A stretch of 41,414 nucleotides of DNA, from assembly GCA_947283485.1 (NCBI GenBank), contig CAMYOU010000011.1, positions 1-41,414 on the forward strand. Direction: 5' to 3'. Every line of letters begins with the position of its first letter. The first letter of the stretch is position 1. A model generated the notes under the pieces. The model did not search any database and was not told the origin of the DNA. It saw nothing but the letters and a program-made list of their open reading frames with translations. Positions 24,975-32,047 of the stretch are shown piece after piece. A program made the translations under genes and the position numbers. Source of the DNA: an uncultured Peptostreptococcaceae bacterium (GTDB taxonomy: Bacteria > Bacillota > Clostridia > Tissierellales > Peptoniphilaceae).

Positions 24975-25881
24975 GGTTAGCCTCCTTTTTGCGGTAACCG
25001 TCGAGCGCAAATTTTGCAGCACCATACAGTCCCGCATCATTGCCAAGCGTAGCGGGTTTTAGCGTGACACCTTGAAGGTTCGGAGACTCCTCCTTTATTT
25101 TGTCCTCTAGATGATGCCACCACAATTCCCTTGCATGCACCAAACCGCCTCCGATAAGAATCGCCTCGGGATCAAAAATATTAACAATAGAAACGACATA
25201 GCGTGCAAGGTAGGAAGTCCAGAGATCCAATGTTTTTTCTGCATACGGATCGCTTGTTAGTACGGATAGAATCTCGTGACCGGTTTTGCGTTTGCCGGTA
25301 AGTTCCTCATAGAAAAGAGTAAGTGCCGTTCCGGAAACATAGTTTTCCACACAGCCGCGCTGACCGCATTGGCATTCCCTGCCGCCCGGTTCTACAATTA
25401 CATGACCAAGTTCGCCGCCTCTTGAGTGCGTGCCGGTAAGAATGCCCGTTTTTTCGTTATATACACAACCTCCGACACCCGTCCCCAAGGTTAACATCAC
25501 AAAATTGTCATATGATTTTGCAGCACCTTTCCATCGCTCGCCGAGTCCTGCCAGATTGGCGTCATTGGCTACAAAGAAGTCCAATGTCGGAAATTCTTTT
25601 TTTAGAGCGTGTGATAATGCAAAATGTTTCCAGCCACAGATATTTCCACCAATTGCAAGGATACAGCCATCTTCATCTACTGTGCCCGGTGTCCCGATTC
25701 CGACAGATCGAATGTCATCTTCCAAATTCTCCGTAATCAATGCGACCAATCGTTCCATGACGGCTTCCCTCCCGAGGCATCCGTCACTCGGCATTGAATT
25801 GCGACGAAGAATTTCACCTTCCTCGGTGAAAACGGCTACATTGATCTTTGTCCCGCCCAAATCAATTCCAATCATCTTCAT
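24961..25881 (-). CDS. ROK family sugar kinase (glucokinase-like)
   Basis: 306 residues from the ATG at 25881, with GGAAGG upstream and a 4-base overlap with the pseudouridine synthase stop. ATP-binding IDLGGTK (5-11), catalytic Asp107 in VANDANL, and the ROK zinc signature with His160 (GELGH) plus Cys170, Cys172 and Cys177 (CQCGQRGC). No N-terminal HTH, so it is a kinase and not a repressor. Glucose is the usual substrate of such single-domain Firmicutes proteins; N-acetyl-hexosamines are also possible given nagB in the operon. Confidence 0.9.
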   Translation of the reverse strand: MKMIGIDLGGTKINVAVFTEEGEILRRNSMPSDGCLGREAVMERLVALITENLEDDIRSVGIGTPGTVDEDGCILAIGGNICGWKHFALSHALKKEFPTLDFFVANDANLAGLGERWKGAAKSYDNFVMLTLGTGVGGCVYNEKTGILTGTHSRGGELGHVIVEPGGRECQCGQRGCVENYVSGTALTLFYEELTGKRKTGHEILSVLTSDPYAEKTLDLWTSYLARYVVSIVNIFDPEAILIGGGLVHARELWWHHLEDKIKEESPNLQGVTLKPATLGNDAGLYGAAKFALDGYRKKEANHESM

Positions 25882-26828
25882 GATATTTTCCTTCCTTCCG
25901 CCAAAAGTTCTCGATAATATCTTGGTAAATCTGCACATACCGTTAGTCCGTCGTATTGAAATCCCGGAATGTGATCAAACTGCAGTCGATAACTAATAAG
26001 AGCTTGACCGCGTAGATGCTTGTAAATCGTATCTTTTGCCTTGTTCCCATATTTGGGATCGCCAAGAACGGGGTGCCCGATGCTCGAAAGATGCGCGCGA
26101 ATCTGATGCGTTCTTCCTGTAATGAGTTCGATTTCCAAGTCCGTCATATTTTCAAAGCATTCTATGACGCGAATCTTGGTCACAATTTCTTTCCCGTCGT
26201 CGCCAATCGTGACCCGATTTTTCTCTTCATTCTTTTTCAATTTCCCGACCAATGTCATGTCGGTTTCAAATGTTCCATGGACAAGAGTTCTGTAATATTT
26301 GTGAATGCATCCATTTTTCAAAGCGGCATTCATTGAGCGCAAAGCTTCCATGTTCTTCGCCGCCAAAATGAGTCCTTCCGTATTACGGTCCAGTCGATTG
26401 CATGCCGCCGGAGTGAAGGTGTTCTCCAGTCTCGGTACATATGCTCCGCTTTCTATCAAATAGGCGATGACATGATCGATAAGTGTCTTGCCGTAGTCTT
26501 TTGGAGAGGCGGGATGTGTCAGTTCTCCTACGCGCTTATAGACGATCAAAATATTCTCATCCTCATATCGGACATCCGGCTTACCTTGTACCGGTGAAAA
26601 TGACTTCATTTCCTGCCAACGCTCGAGGAGGTCATCAGGCAAGTAAATGGAAATTTCGTCTCCCTCCGCAATCATGCTTTGGGGATAAGCGCGTTTGCCG
26701 TTGATTCTCAATTTTTTGTTGCGCAACGCTTTTTGAATCTCGCCAAGCCGTGCATTCGCATAATATTTGCGCAGAAAACGATCCAGTCTTTGATCGGCAT
26801 CGTTTTTTCCGACGATGAGTGTCTTCAT
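25878..26828 (-). CDS. RluC/RluD-family RNA pseudouridine synthase
   Basis: 316 residues. An S4 RNA-binding domain (about 10-65) is followed by the synthase domain with the catalytic Asp147 in CNRLDRNTEGL (usual family form HRLDxxTSG) and the GRTHQIRAHLSSIGHPVLGDPKYG region. Probable 23S rRNA or tRNA modification; the target cannot be told. First gene of the ten-gene operon; GGGGGAAGACC precedes the ATG, with an extended -10 promoter 20 bases upstream. Confidence 0.93.
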   Translation of the reverse strand: MKTLIVGKNDADQRLDRFLRKYYANARLGEIQKALRNKKLRINGKRAYPQSMIAEGDEISIYLPDDLLERWQEMKSFSPVQGKPDVRYEDENILIVYKRVGELTHPASPKDYGKTLIDHVIAYLIESGAYVPRLENTFTPAACNRLDRNTEGLILAAKNMEALRSMNAALKNGCIHKYYRTLVHGTFETDMTLVGKLKKNEEKNRVTIGDDGKEIVTKIRVIECFENMTDLEIELITGRTHQIRAHLSSIGHPVLGDPKYGNKAKDTIYKHLRGQALISYRLQFDHIPGFQYDGLTVCADLPRYYRELLAEGRKIS

Positions 26829-26848
26829 GGTCTTCCCCCTTGTTCTTT

Positions 26849-26857
26849 ATTATAGCA
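26849..26857 (-). promoter_or_regulatory. Extended -10 promoter of the rluD-like to CYTH operon
   Basis: Minus-strand TGCTATAAT with TATAAT at 26854-26849. No convincing -35. It drives a unit that runs without clear internal terminators to 16110. Confidence 0.72.
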
Positions 26858-26907
26858 AATGAGTATATTGAAAACCAAAGAGTTTCCTCCTGTCCTTTCT
26901 TACGGCA

Positions 26908-26937
26908 CTAAAAAAGACTGCGATCGCCCGCAGTCTT
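26908..26937 (-). terminator. Terminator of the 27.0-27.9 kb operon
   Basis: 9-bp stem AAGACTGCG (26914-26922) with CGCAGTCTT (26929-26937) and a 6-base loop. On the minus strand it is followed by a T run (complement of 26909-26913). Confidence 0.9.
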
Positions 26938-26975
26938 CCCAAATGATGATAGGGTTTTCTGTGTTCCAAAGCAGT

Positions 26976-27353
26976 CTATTTTCGATTTTCTTTTTCAAAT
27001 ACGATCCAGTGTTGATTGATGCACACTTCAATCGTATCGACATACGTAAATTGATACTCATAACCCGTTCCAAAATTCGATTCATCGTCTTTTTGAGGTT
27101 TCTCGGACGTATCGACGGTGGATTGAATCTCTCCATCCGGCGTACCGCATCTTGCCGTCAGTTCGCTCTCACGTCCTGTCGACTGATAGAGTTCACCGCG
27201 AACCATTACGTACATGGGCTGTGGCTGGACTTCCTCTGTCGTAGAAATCTCCACACCCGACTCTTGAGTAGACACACTCTTTTCCGAGGTCTCGCCTTGA
27301 CAAGAAGCCAAAATCATAACTAGGCAAATCGCTAACATTCCAAGTCTTTTCAT
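26976..27353 (-). CDS. Small unrecognised lipoprotein, 125 residues
   Basis: ATG at 27353 with AAGGAGG upstream; a longer frame to 27374 starts before the ribosome site. Signal peptide MKRLGMLAICLVMILASC with lipobox Leu-Ala-Ser-Cys and Cys18. A Ser/Thr/Glu-rich linker follows (about 19-45), then a compact C-terminal part with two Cys. No family is recognised. Second gene of a two-gene unit with the MltG-like membrane protein, 33 bases downstream of it, so an envelope role is likely but unproved. Confidence 0.75.
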   Translation of the reverse strand: MKRLGMLAICLVMILASCQGETSEKSVSTQESGVEISTTEEVQPQPMYVMVRGELYQSTGRESELTARCGTPDGEIQSTVDTSEKPQKDDESNFGTGYEYQFTYVDTIEVCINQHWIVFEKENRK

Positions 27354-27386
27354 TTCACTTGCCTCCTTCTCCATCGTAGAAATAGA

Positions 27387-27908
27387 TTATCTCTTCTCTT
27401 CGCTGTCCGTCAGGATCTTGATGATTTCGTCCAGTGTCATCCCTTTTTCAATTTTTACGGTACCGCCGCGAACATCATTGTCGAGTCCGAGCTCTTTGAT
27501 GCGATCGACAAAGTCATAGATATCATCAATGAGTCCCTCATCTCTTAAAATTTTTCCGACCAAATACATGTCTTTTGTTTCTTTGATATTGACGTTGTGA
27601 ATCTCAATCTTTACGATCGTGTCATCATCAAGCTTGGCCTCACGATACTCGATATTGTCCCCCGTTGCCAGCGGCGCGCGATTGTCGCTTTGCACTTCGT
27701 GTGCAGTCAGCTCCATCGATTCAGACGTCGCAACCGACCCCGTCTCGACACCGTTGTTTCCCGGCAGTTGAAAGATATTGTCAATGCCGAACATATTAGA
27801 AATTCTCCAATAGACAAGCAGAACGACAATGGCCAATACAAGAATGATCCATATGTATCGAATGATATCGTATAAAAAATCTTTGGTTTTCTCCCATGTT
27901 GTGTTCAT
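27387..27908 (-). CDS. Single-pass membrane protein with MltG/YceG-like LysM module, no catalytic domain
   Basis: 173 residues. A cytoplasmic N-terminus (1-20), one strong TM helix (about 20-35, IWIILVLAIVVLLVYW), a low-complexity linker, and a C-terminal module ending GGTVKIEKGMTLDEIIKILT. This ending resembles the LysM-like part of the endolytic transglycosylase MltG, but the protein stops before any catalytic domain. It could be an MltG relative that only binds peptidoglycan; the match is by eye. AAGGGGG precedes the ATG. Confidence 0.72.
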   Translation of the reverse strand: MNTTWEKTKDFLYDIIRYIWIILVLAIVVLLVYWRISNMFGIDNIFQLPGNNGVETGSVATSESMELTAHEVQSDNRAPLATGDNIEYREAKLDDDTIVKIEIHNVNIKETKDMYLVGKILRDEGLIDDIYDFVDRIKELGLDNDVRGGTVKIEKGMTLDEIIKILTDSEEKR

Positions 27909-27928
27909 AGTGTCCCCCTTACTGTAAC

Positions 27929-27958
27929 ATTATATCACAGGTAACAAAAACGTTTCAA
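27929..27958 (-). promoter_or_regulatory. Promoter of the MltG-like/lipoprotein unit
   Basis: Minus strand: TTGAAA (27958-27953), 18-bp spacer, TATAAT (27934-27929), with TG one base before it (TGATATAAT). Confidence 0.8.
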
Positions 27959-27980
27959 AAAAATATTCACTTTATCAATA

Positions 27981-28004
27981 AAAAAAGCTCCTCGAAAGGA
28001 GCTT
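27981..28004 (-). terminator. Terminator after tRNA-Pro
   Basis: 8-bp stem AAGCTCCT (27985-27992) with AGGAGCTT (27997-28004) and tetraloop CGAA; a run of T follows on the minus strand. It starts 3 bases after the tRNA CCA end. Confidence 0.93.
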
Positions 28005-28006
28005 CA

Positions 28007-28083
28007 TGGTCGGGATGACAGGATTCGAACCTGCGACCCCAAGTACCCCATACTTGTACGCTACCGGACTGCGCCACATCCCG
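28007..28083 (-). tRNA. tRNA-Pro (anticodon GGG)
   Basis: 77 bases on the minus strand with CCA encoded. The cloverleaf folds fully: acceptor CGGGATG/CATCCCG, D stem GCGC/GCGT, anticodon stem CAAGT/ACTTG around loop ATGGGGT (anticodon GGG at positions 34-36), variable GGGTC, and T stem GCAGG/CCTGT with TTCGAAT. It reads CCC and CCU. It follows rplS by 34 bases on the same strand without a terminator between, so it is probably cut from the rplS transcript. Confidence 0.95.
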
Positions 28084-28117
28084 ACGAAGATACGAGCTTT
28101 CGCACGTATCCAGATAT

Positions 28118-28465
28118 TTAATAATTGGTTCTTTCTTTAACCTTCGCCGCCTTACCCTGACGATCACGAAGATAGAAGAGTCTTGCTCGGCGAACCTTAC
28201 CGCGACGAGTAACTTTGATTCCCTGAATGCGGGGTGAATGATACGGGAAAGTTCTCTCAACGCCGATGCCGTAAGAAAGTCTACGAACCGTAAAGGTCTT
28301 TCTTGCACCATTATTTTGCATCTTAATGACGGTGCCTTCAAAAACCTGAATACGCTCGCGTGTACCCTCTTTGATCAGATAGGATACCGCAATGGTATCA
28401 CCCACGCGAAAATCAAAGTCCTCTTCGCGCAGTTGTTGTTGCTCTATTTCTCGAATAATATCCAT
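28118..28465 (-). CDS. rplS: Ribosomal protein L19
   Basis: 115 residues, 50S subunit protein at the 30S interface. Recognisable throughout: FRVGDTIAVSYLIKEGTRERIQVFEGTVI, RKTFTVRRLSYGIGVERTFPYHSPRI and the basic RGKVRRARLFYLRDRQGKAAKVKE. AGGAGG precedes the ATG. It has its own strong promoter in the end of trmD and a structured leader. The usual next genes rbgA-rnhB are not here; tRNA-Pro follows. Confidence 0.98.
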   Translation of the reverse strand: MDIIREIEQQQLREEDFDFRVGDTIAVSYLIKEGTRERIQVFEGTVIKMQNNGARKTFTVRRLSYGIGVERTFPYHSPRIQGIKVTRRGKVRRARLFYLRDRQGKAAKVKERTNY

Positions 28466-28482
28466 AATTCCTCCTAATCATA

Positions 28483-28513
28483 GATGTTCATGTGTCACAC
28501 ACAGAGGACCATC
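28483..28513 (-). ncRNA. Candidate L19 (rplS) leader structure
   Basis: In the roughly 60-base 5' UTR of rplS. Outer pairing GATG (28513-28510) with CATC (28486-28483) encloses TCCTC and a perfect TGTGT-GTG-ACACA hairpin. The place and size fit the L19 autoregulatory leader known in Firmicutes; the match is by position and shape, not by covariance search. Confidence 0.4.
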
Positions 28514-28530
28514 CGTCTTCACGATACGAG

Positions 28531-28559
28531 AGTATATCACAAATCACTCTCTTTTTCAA
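28531..28559 (-). promoter_or_regulatory. Promoter of rplS
   Basis: Minus strand: TTGAAA (28559-28554), 17-bp spacer, TATACT (28536-28531) with the extended element TGA before it. The -35 overlaps the last codons of trmD. Confidence 0.82.
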
Positions 28560-29229
28560 ATTTTTTATAAAGATCCGGGCGTTTTTTTCGCGTCCGTTCG
28601 AGAGAATCTTGATGTTTCCATTCCTCAATGTTTGCGTGGTGTCCGGTAAATAAAATTTCCGGCACTTTCAAACCCATAAATTCCCTCGGCCTCGTGTATT
28701 GCGCACATTTTAATAAGCCGTCTGATAGCGAGTCAGAAACAACACTTTCATCGTTACCGAGTGCTCCATCCAGCCAGCGAACAACGCCGTCTATGAGAAC
28801 CATTGCGGGTATTTCTCCGCCGGATAGGACATAATCTCCAATCGAGATTTCTTCATCGACATCCAACTCAATCACACGCTCATCAATACCTTCATAGTGA
28901 CCACACAGAAGAACAAGATGCCTATACGTCGACAACTCTTCGAGTTTGTTCTGCGTTAGCACGCTTCCCTGAGGGCTCAAGAAAACAACATGAGCTTCCT
29001 CGGATCGCTTTGCATGAATAGCGCGATGAATTGGCTCAGGAGTCATAAGCATCCCCGGACCGCCGCCGTAGATCTCATCGTCCACTTTGCGATGTTTGTC
29101 CAAAGTATAGTCTCTGATGTCTGTCGCCTCAAGTGAAAAAATGCCTGCCCGGTGTGCTCTCCCGATGACCCCGTAATTTTTCAGACCCTCGAAAAATTCA
29201 GGAAACAAAGTCAGTACATCGATCTTCAC
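28537..29229 (-). CDS. trmD: tRNA (guanine-N1-)-methyltransferase
   Basis: Makes m1G37 in tRNAs, including the Pro tRNA family, which keeps reading frame. 230 residues. The N-terminus MKIDVLTLFPEFF, then YGGGPGMLM, GHYEGIDERVIE and EISIGDYVLSGGE form the SPOUT trefoil knot that binds SAM. The start overlaps the rimM stop by 4 bases. Last gene of the plsX cluster before the separate rplS promoter. Confidence 0.98.
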   Translation of the reverse strand: MKIDVLTLFPEFFEGLKNYGVIGRAHRAGIFSLEATDIRDYTLDKHRKVDDEIYGGGPGMLMTPEPIHRAIHAKRSEEAHVVFLSPQGSVLTQNKLEELSTYRHLVLLCGHYEGIDERVIELDVDEEISIGDYVLSGGEIPAMVLIDGVVRWLDGALGNDESVVSDSLSDGLLKCAQYTRPREFMGLKVPEILFTGHHANIEEWKHQDSLERTRKKRPDLYKKFEKESDL

Positions 29230-29720
29230 GGCTCCATCCCCTCAATCAGCTCCACTCGAATAAATCCTTCTTCGACATTCCGTTCACGTATAAAATTCGG
29301 CACATTGGGAACAAGAATCTCCCCTTTGTCTGTCGTAATGACATAGACGTCATTGACCGCGCCCAGAAGAATGTCGGATAGAACACCAATTTCTCTACCA
29401 TCTTGATCCAGCGCGCGCAGTCCGATCAGTTCGTAAATATAATGGCCTTCATCGAGCTTCGGCATATCCGCTTCATCAAGTGTTAGAGTTTTCCCCGTTA
29501 AACGCTCAGCTTCCGTTCTCGTGGTAATCTCGTCGATTTTGAGGAGATAGACACCTTTGTTTTTTTTGAAAGCGATGATTTTCACACCGTCTTTGTAACC
29601 CTCAATGTTTAGGGAATCAATTTTTTGATAAAAAGATTCTTCATTGACAAGCGGAAAAACACGCAACTCTCCTTGAATGCCGTGTGCACCGACGATTCTT
29701 CCGATATGAAGTCTCATCAT
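29226..29720 (-). CDS. rimM: 16S rRNA processing protein RimM
   Basis: Binds S19 and helps mature the 30S head. 164 residues: N-terminal domain with RIVGAHGIQGELRV, a middle TEAERLTGKTL stretch, and a C-terminal PRC barrel (about 90-164) with LDEGHYIYELIG and VLSDILLGAVNDVYVI. The first ATG shares one base with the khpA stop (TAATG). Confidence 0.96.
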   Translation of the reverse strand: MMRLHIGRIVGAHGIQGELRVFPLVNEESFYQKIDSLNIEGYKDGVKIIAFKKNKGVYLLKIDEITTRTEAERLTGKTLTLDEADMPKLDEGHYIYELIGLRALDQDGREIGVLSDILLGAVNDVYVITTDKGEILVPNVPNFIRERNVEEGFIRVELIEGMEP

Positions 29721-29968
29721 TACTCAACGATCTCGACAAAAACCTTCTCGTTGCTCCTCATGGCATAAGATTTTACGACGGTGCGAATCGCTCTCGCGAT
29801 ACGGCCGGATTTGCCAATAATTTTCCCCATATCGCTGTCCTTGGCTTGAATTTTTACGACATACGTGCTGTCATCATTTTCTTCCAAGCTTACATGAAGT
29901 TCTTCAGGATACTCCACGAGTGCCCGGCAAATGGTCTCTACGAGATCACACATCGCCTGGTTATTCAT
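29720..29968 (-). CDS. khpA: KH-domain RNA-binding protein KhpA
   Basis: 82 residues, a single KH domain with the GKIIGKSGR loop (about 48-56). In other Firmicutes it pairs with KhpB and binds small RNAs and mRNAs; khpB is not in the window. The position between rpsP and rimM is conserved. It overlaps rimM by one base and starts 3 bases after rpsP. Confidence 0.95.
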   Translation of the reverse strand: MNNQAMCDLVETICRALVEYPEELHVSLEENDDSTYVVKIQAKDSDMGKIIGKSGRIARAIRTVVKSYAMRSNEKVFVEIVE

Positions 29969-29971
29969 GGC

Positions 29972-30274
29972 CTATTCTGCGCTTTCTTCTACTTGTGTCG
30001 TATTCTCAGCTTGGACTGCGTCTTTTTTCGATGCACCGATTCCGTTTACTTTGAAAAGATGTTCTACGATCTGAGTGGGTTGTGCGCCGGTGGACATCCA
30101 ATACATCGCACGTTCTTCATTGATCTTGAACGTTTTGTCCTTGGAAATCGGATCGTAATAACCCAATTCTTCAATGCTGCGACCATTACGTGCAACGCGA
30201 GAATCTGCTACCACTACACGATAAAACGGATTCTTCTTTGCGCCCATTCTTTTCAAACGAATTTTTACTGCCAT
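29972..30274 (-). CDS. rpsP: Ribosomal protein S16
   Basis: 100 residues. N-terminus MAVKIRLKRMGAKKNPFYRVVVADSR is diagnostic, followed by GYYDPISKD and a MYWMSTGAQPTQIV segment. An acidic tail of about 20 residues, variable in the family, ends the protein. GGAGG precedes the start; 25 bases separate it from ffh. Confidence 0.98.
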   Translation of the reverse strand: MAVKIRLKRMGAKKNPFYRVVVADSRVARNGRSIEELGYYDPISKDKTFKINEERAMYWMSTGAQPTQIVEHLFKVNGIGASKKDAVQAENTTQVEESAE

Positions 30275-30299
30275 GTTAATCCTCCTTGATCATAATCAT

Positions 30300-31640
30300 T
30301 TATTGAAAAAACGGAAATTTCATTTTTCCTTTTTTTCTGATGTTTTTACCCATGGATCCGATTTGCTTCATCATCTTACGCATATCTTTGAATTGCTTTA
30401 AGAGTTTATTGAGTTGAGGAACGCTCGCTCCGGATCCCTTTGCAATGCGTTCTTTCCTGGAAGCATTGATAATCTCAGGCTTTCTCCGCTCTTCATCGGT
30501 CATGGAACGAATCATTGCTTCCACATGAGCAATCTCTTTCTCATCAAACGACAAGCCCGCCATTGCTTTCTTGTTCATCCCTGGCATCATTGCCAGCAAA
30601 TCTTCGAGCGGTCCCATATTTCTAACTTGATCCAATTGCGAGAGAAAATCATTGAAATCAAAGGTCTCTCGACGAATTTTTTCTTCCAACTCTTGTGCCT
30701 TTTTTAAGTCGAAAGAACTTTGTGCCTTTTCAATTAGACTCATGACATCGCCCATCCCAAGGATCCGACTTGCCATTCGATCAGGATGGAAGATCTGAAG
30801 ATCTTCTACTTTTTCTCCAACGCCGATGAATTTAATCGGTTTGCCCGTGACTTCACGGATGGATAGTGCCGCCCCCCCGCGTGCATCGCCGTCTAATTTT
30901 GTCAGCACGATGCCCGTAATATTCATCTTTTCGTCGAATGTCTGTGCCACGTTGACGGCATCTTGACCTGTCATCGCATCAAGTACCAGTAGGATTTCAT
31001 CGGGCTTTACCAGATCGCGGATGTTTTGGAGTTCTTCCATCAAGGATTCATCCAAATGCAAACGACCTGCGGTGTCGATAATGATAAGATCGTGATGTGT
31101 TCGTTTTGCTTCCTCCACACCTCGTCTCGCAATCTCAACCGGACTAATTTCCGTTCCCAGTGCGAAAACCGGCACATCGATGGATGCACCGACTACCTTG
31201 AGCTGCTCAATTGCGGCGGGGCGATAGACATCACATGCAACTAAAAAAGGCTTTCTGTTCTTGTCTTTAAGGAGTTTAGCAAGTTTACCAGCGTGCGTGG
31301 TCTTCCCTGCACCTTGCAAGCCGCATAAGAGAATAACATTGGGCCGAGGCCCGTCAATGGCAAGTTTTGCCTCACCTTCTCCCATCATCCGTGTCAATTC
31401 TTCGTTGACAATCTTTACGACCATCTGACCCGGCGTCAAGCTCTCCATTACGGATTGTCCGAGCGCACGTTCTTTGACACTCTTGATGAAATCACGTGCT
31501 ACGCGGTAGTTGACGTCCGCTTCCAAGAGTGCCAAGCGAACTTCTCGCATCGCCACATCAATATCTGCCTCGGTCAACTTGCCTTTTTTGGTAAGTTTGG
31601 AAAGTGCGCCTTGTATTTTTTCTGATAAATTCTCAAACAT
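30300..31640 (-). CDS. ffh: Signal recognition particle protein Ffh (SRP54)
   Basis: GTPase of the signal recognition particle; binds 4.5S/6S scRNA and signal peptides. 446 residues from the ATG at 31640 (MFENLSEKIQ), the usual family start; a GTG at 31655 would add five residues. N domain, then G domain with GLQGAGKTT, DTAGRLH, and TKLDGDARGG, and a C-terminal Met-rich M domain with the GSGASVPQLNKLLKQF RNA-binding motif. The start overlaps the ylxM stop by 8 bases. Pairs with FtsY. Confidence 0.98.
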   Translation of the reverse strand: MFENLSEKIQGALSKLTKKGKLTEADIDVAMREVRLALLEADVNYRVARDFIKSVKERALGQSVMESLTPGQMVVKIVNEELTRMMGEGEAKLAIDGPRPNVILLCGLQGAGKTTHAGKLAKLLKDKNRKPFLVACDVYRPAAIEQLKVVGASIDVPVFALGTEISPVEIARRGVEEAKRTHHDLIIIDTAGRLHLDESLMEELQNIRDLVKPDEILLVLDAMTGQDAVNVAQTFDEKMNITGIVLTKLDGDARGGAALSIREVTGKPIKFIGVGEKVEDLQIFHPDRMASRILGMGDVMSLIEKAQSSFDLKKAQELEEKIRRETFDFNDFLSQLDQVRNMGPLEDLLAMMPGMNKKAMAGLSFDEKEIAHVEAMIRSMTDEERRKPEIINASRKERIAKGSGASVPQLNKLLKQFKDMRKMMKQIGSMGKNIRKKGKMKFPFFQ

Positions 31641-31971
31641 TGCTATTTTGCTCACTTTCTATATTCTCAATCGCTTGTAAGAGATCTTTTTTCTCGGCAC
31701 CGTTCAAAACGAGATCTTTGAGTATGCGAATCTCTTCGTCAAGCACTCGATTGCGTTCTCGAAGACCTACGACAGATTCAATATGCATGAGTTCGTTCTC
31801 GGCACGTTTGATAAGATCGGAAACTCCCTGCTTCGTAATGGTCAGTTCTTCTGCTATTTCACTCAAGGAGAGGTCATACATATAGTAGCTCTCGAAAGCA
31901 TACCGCTGTCGATCGCTCAAGAGACCGCCGTATAAGCGAAAAAGCGCATCCATTGTTACGAGCTCGTTCAT
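31633..31971 (-). CDS. ylxM: YlxM family HTH protein (UPF0122)
   Basis: 112 residues. Sigma-70 region 4-like helix-turn-helix around residues 20-60 with LSDRQRYAFESYYMYDLSLSEIAEEL and ITKQGVSDLIKRAE. Family members are genetically linked to ffh and thought to act with SRP, but the mechanism is not settled. The GGTGGTGAT ribosome site ends 5 bases before the ATG at 31971, and this ATG is itself part of a TATAATG sequence; a second ATG at 31953 exists but has no ribosome site. Confidence 0.93.
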   Translation of the reverse strand: MNELVTMDALFRLYGGLLSDRQRYAFESYYMYDLSLSEIAEELTITKQGVSDLIKRAENELMHIESVVGLRERNRVLDEEIRILKDLVLNGAEKKDLLQAIENIESEQNSNV

Positions 31972-31989
31972 TATACATCACCACCAAAA

Positions 31990-32018
31990 TAGGTGTCAAG
32001 TTTTTTTCTTGACACCTA
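31990..32018 (-). terminator. Hairpin between ftsY and ylxM (terminator or attenuator)
   Basis: Perfect 11-bp stem TAGGTGTCAAG (31990-32000) with CTTGACACCTA (32008-32018) and a 7-base T/A loop; TTTT follows on the minus strand. It lies directly downstream of ftsY. The 3' arm contains TTGACA. Confidence 0.65.
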
Positions 32019-32020
32019 CC

Positions 32021-32029
32021 AGTATAGCA
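32021..32029 (-). promoter_or_regulatory. Extended -10 promoter ahead of ylxM-ffh
   Basis: Minus-strand TGCTATACT with TATACT at 32026-32021. Initiation would fall inside the hairpin at 31990-32018, so transcripts from here would lack a full stem. A second possible promoter, TTGACA-18-TATAAT, has its -10 at 31975-31970 on the ylxM start codon. Confidence 0.5.
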
Positions 32030-32047
32030 TAATATTGAGTCTTCCAC

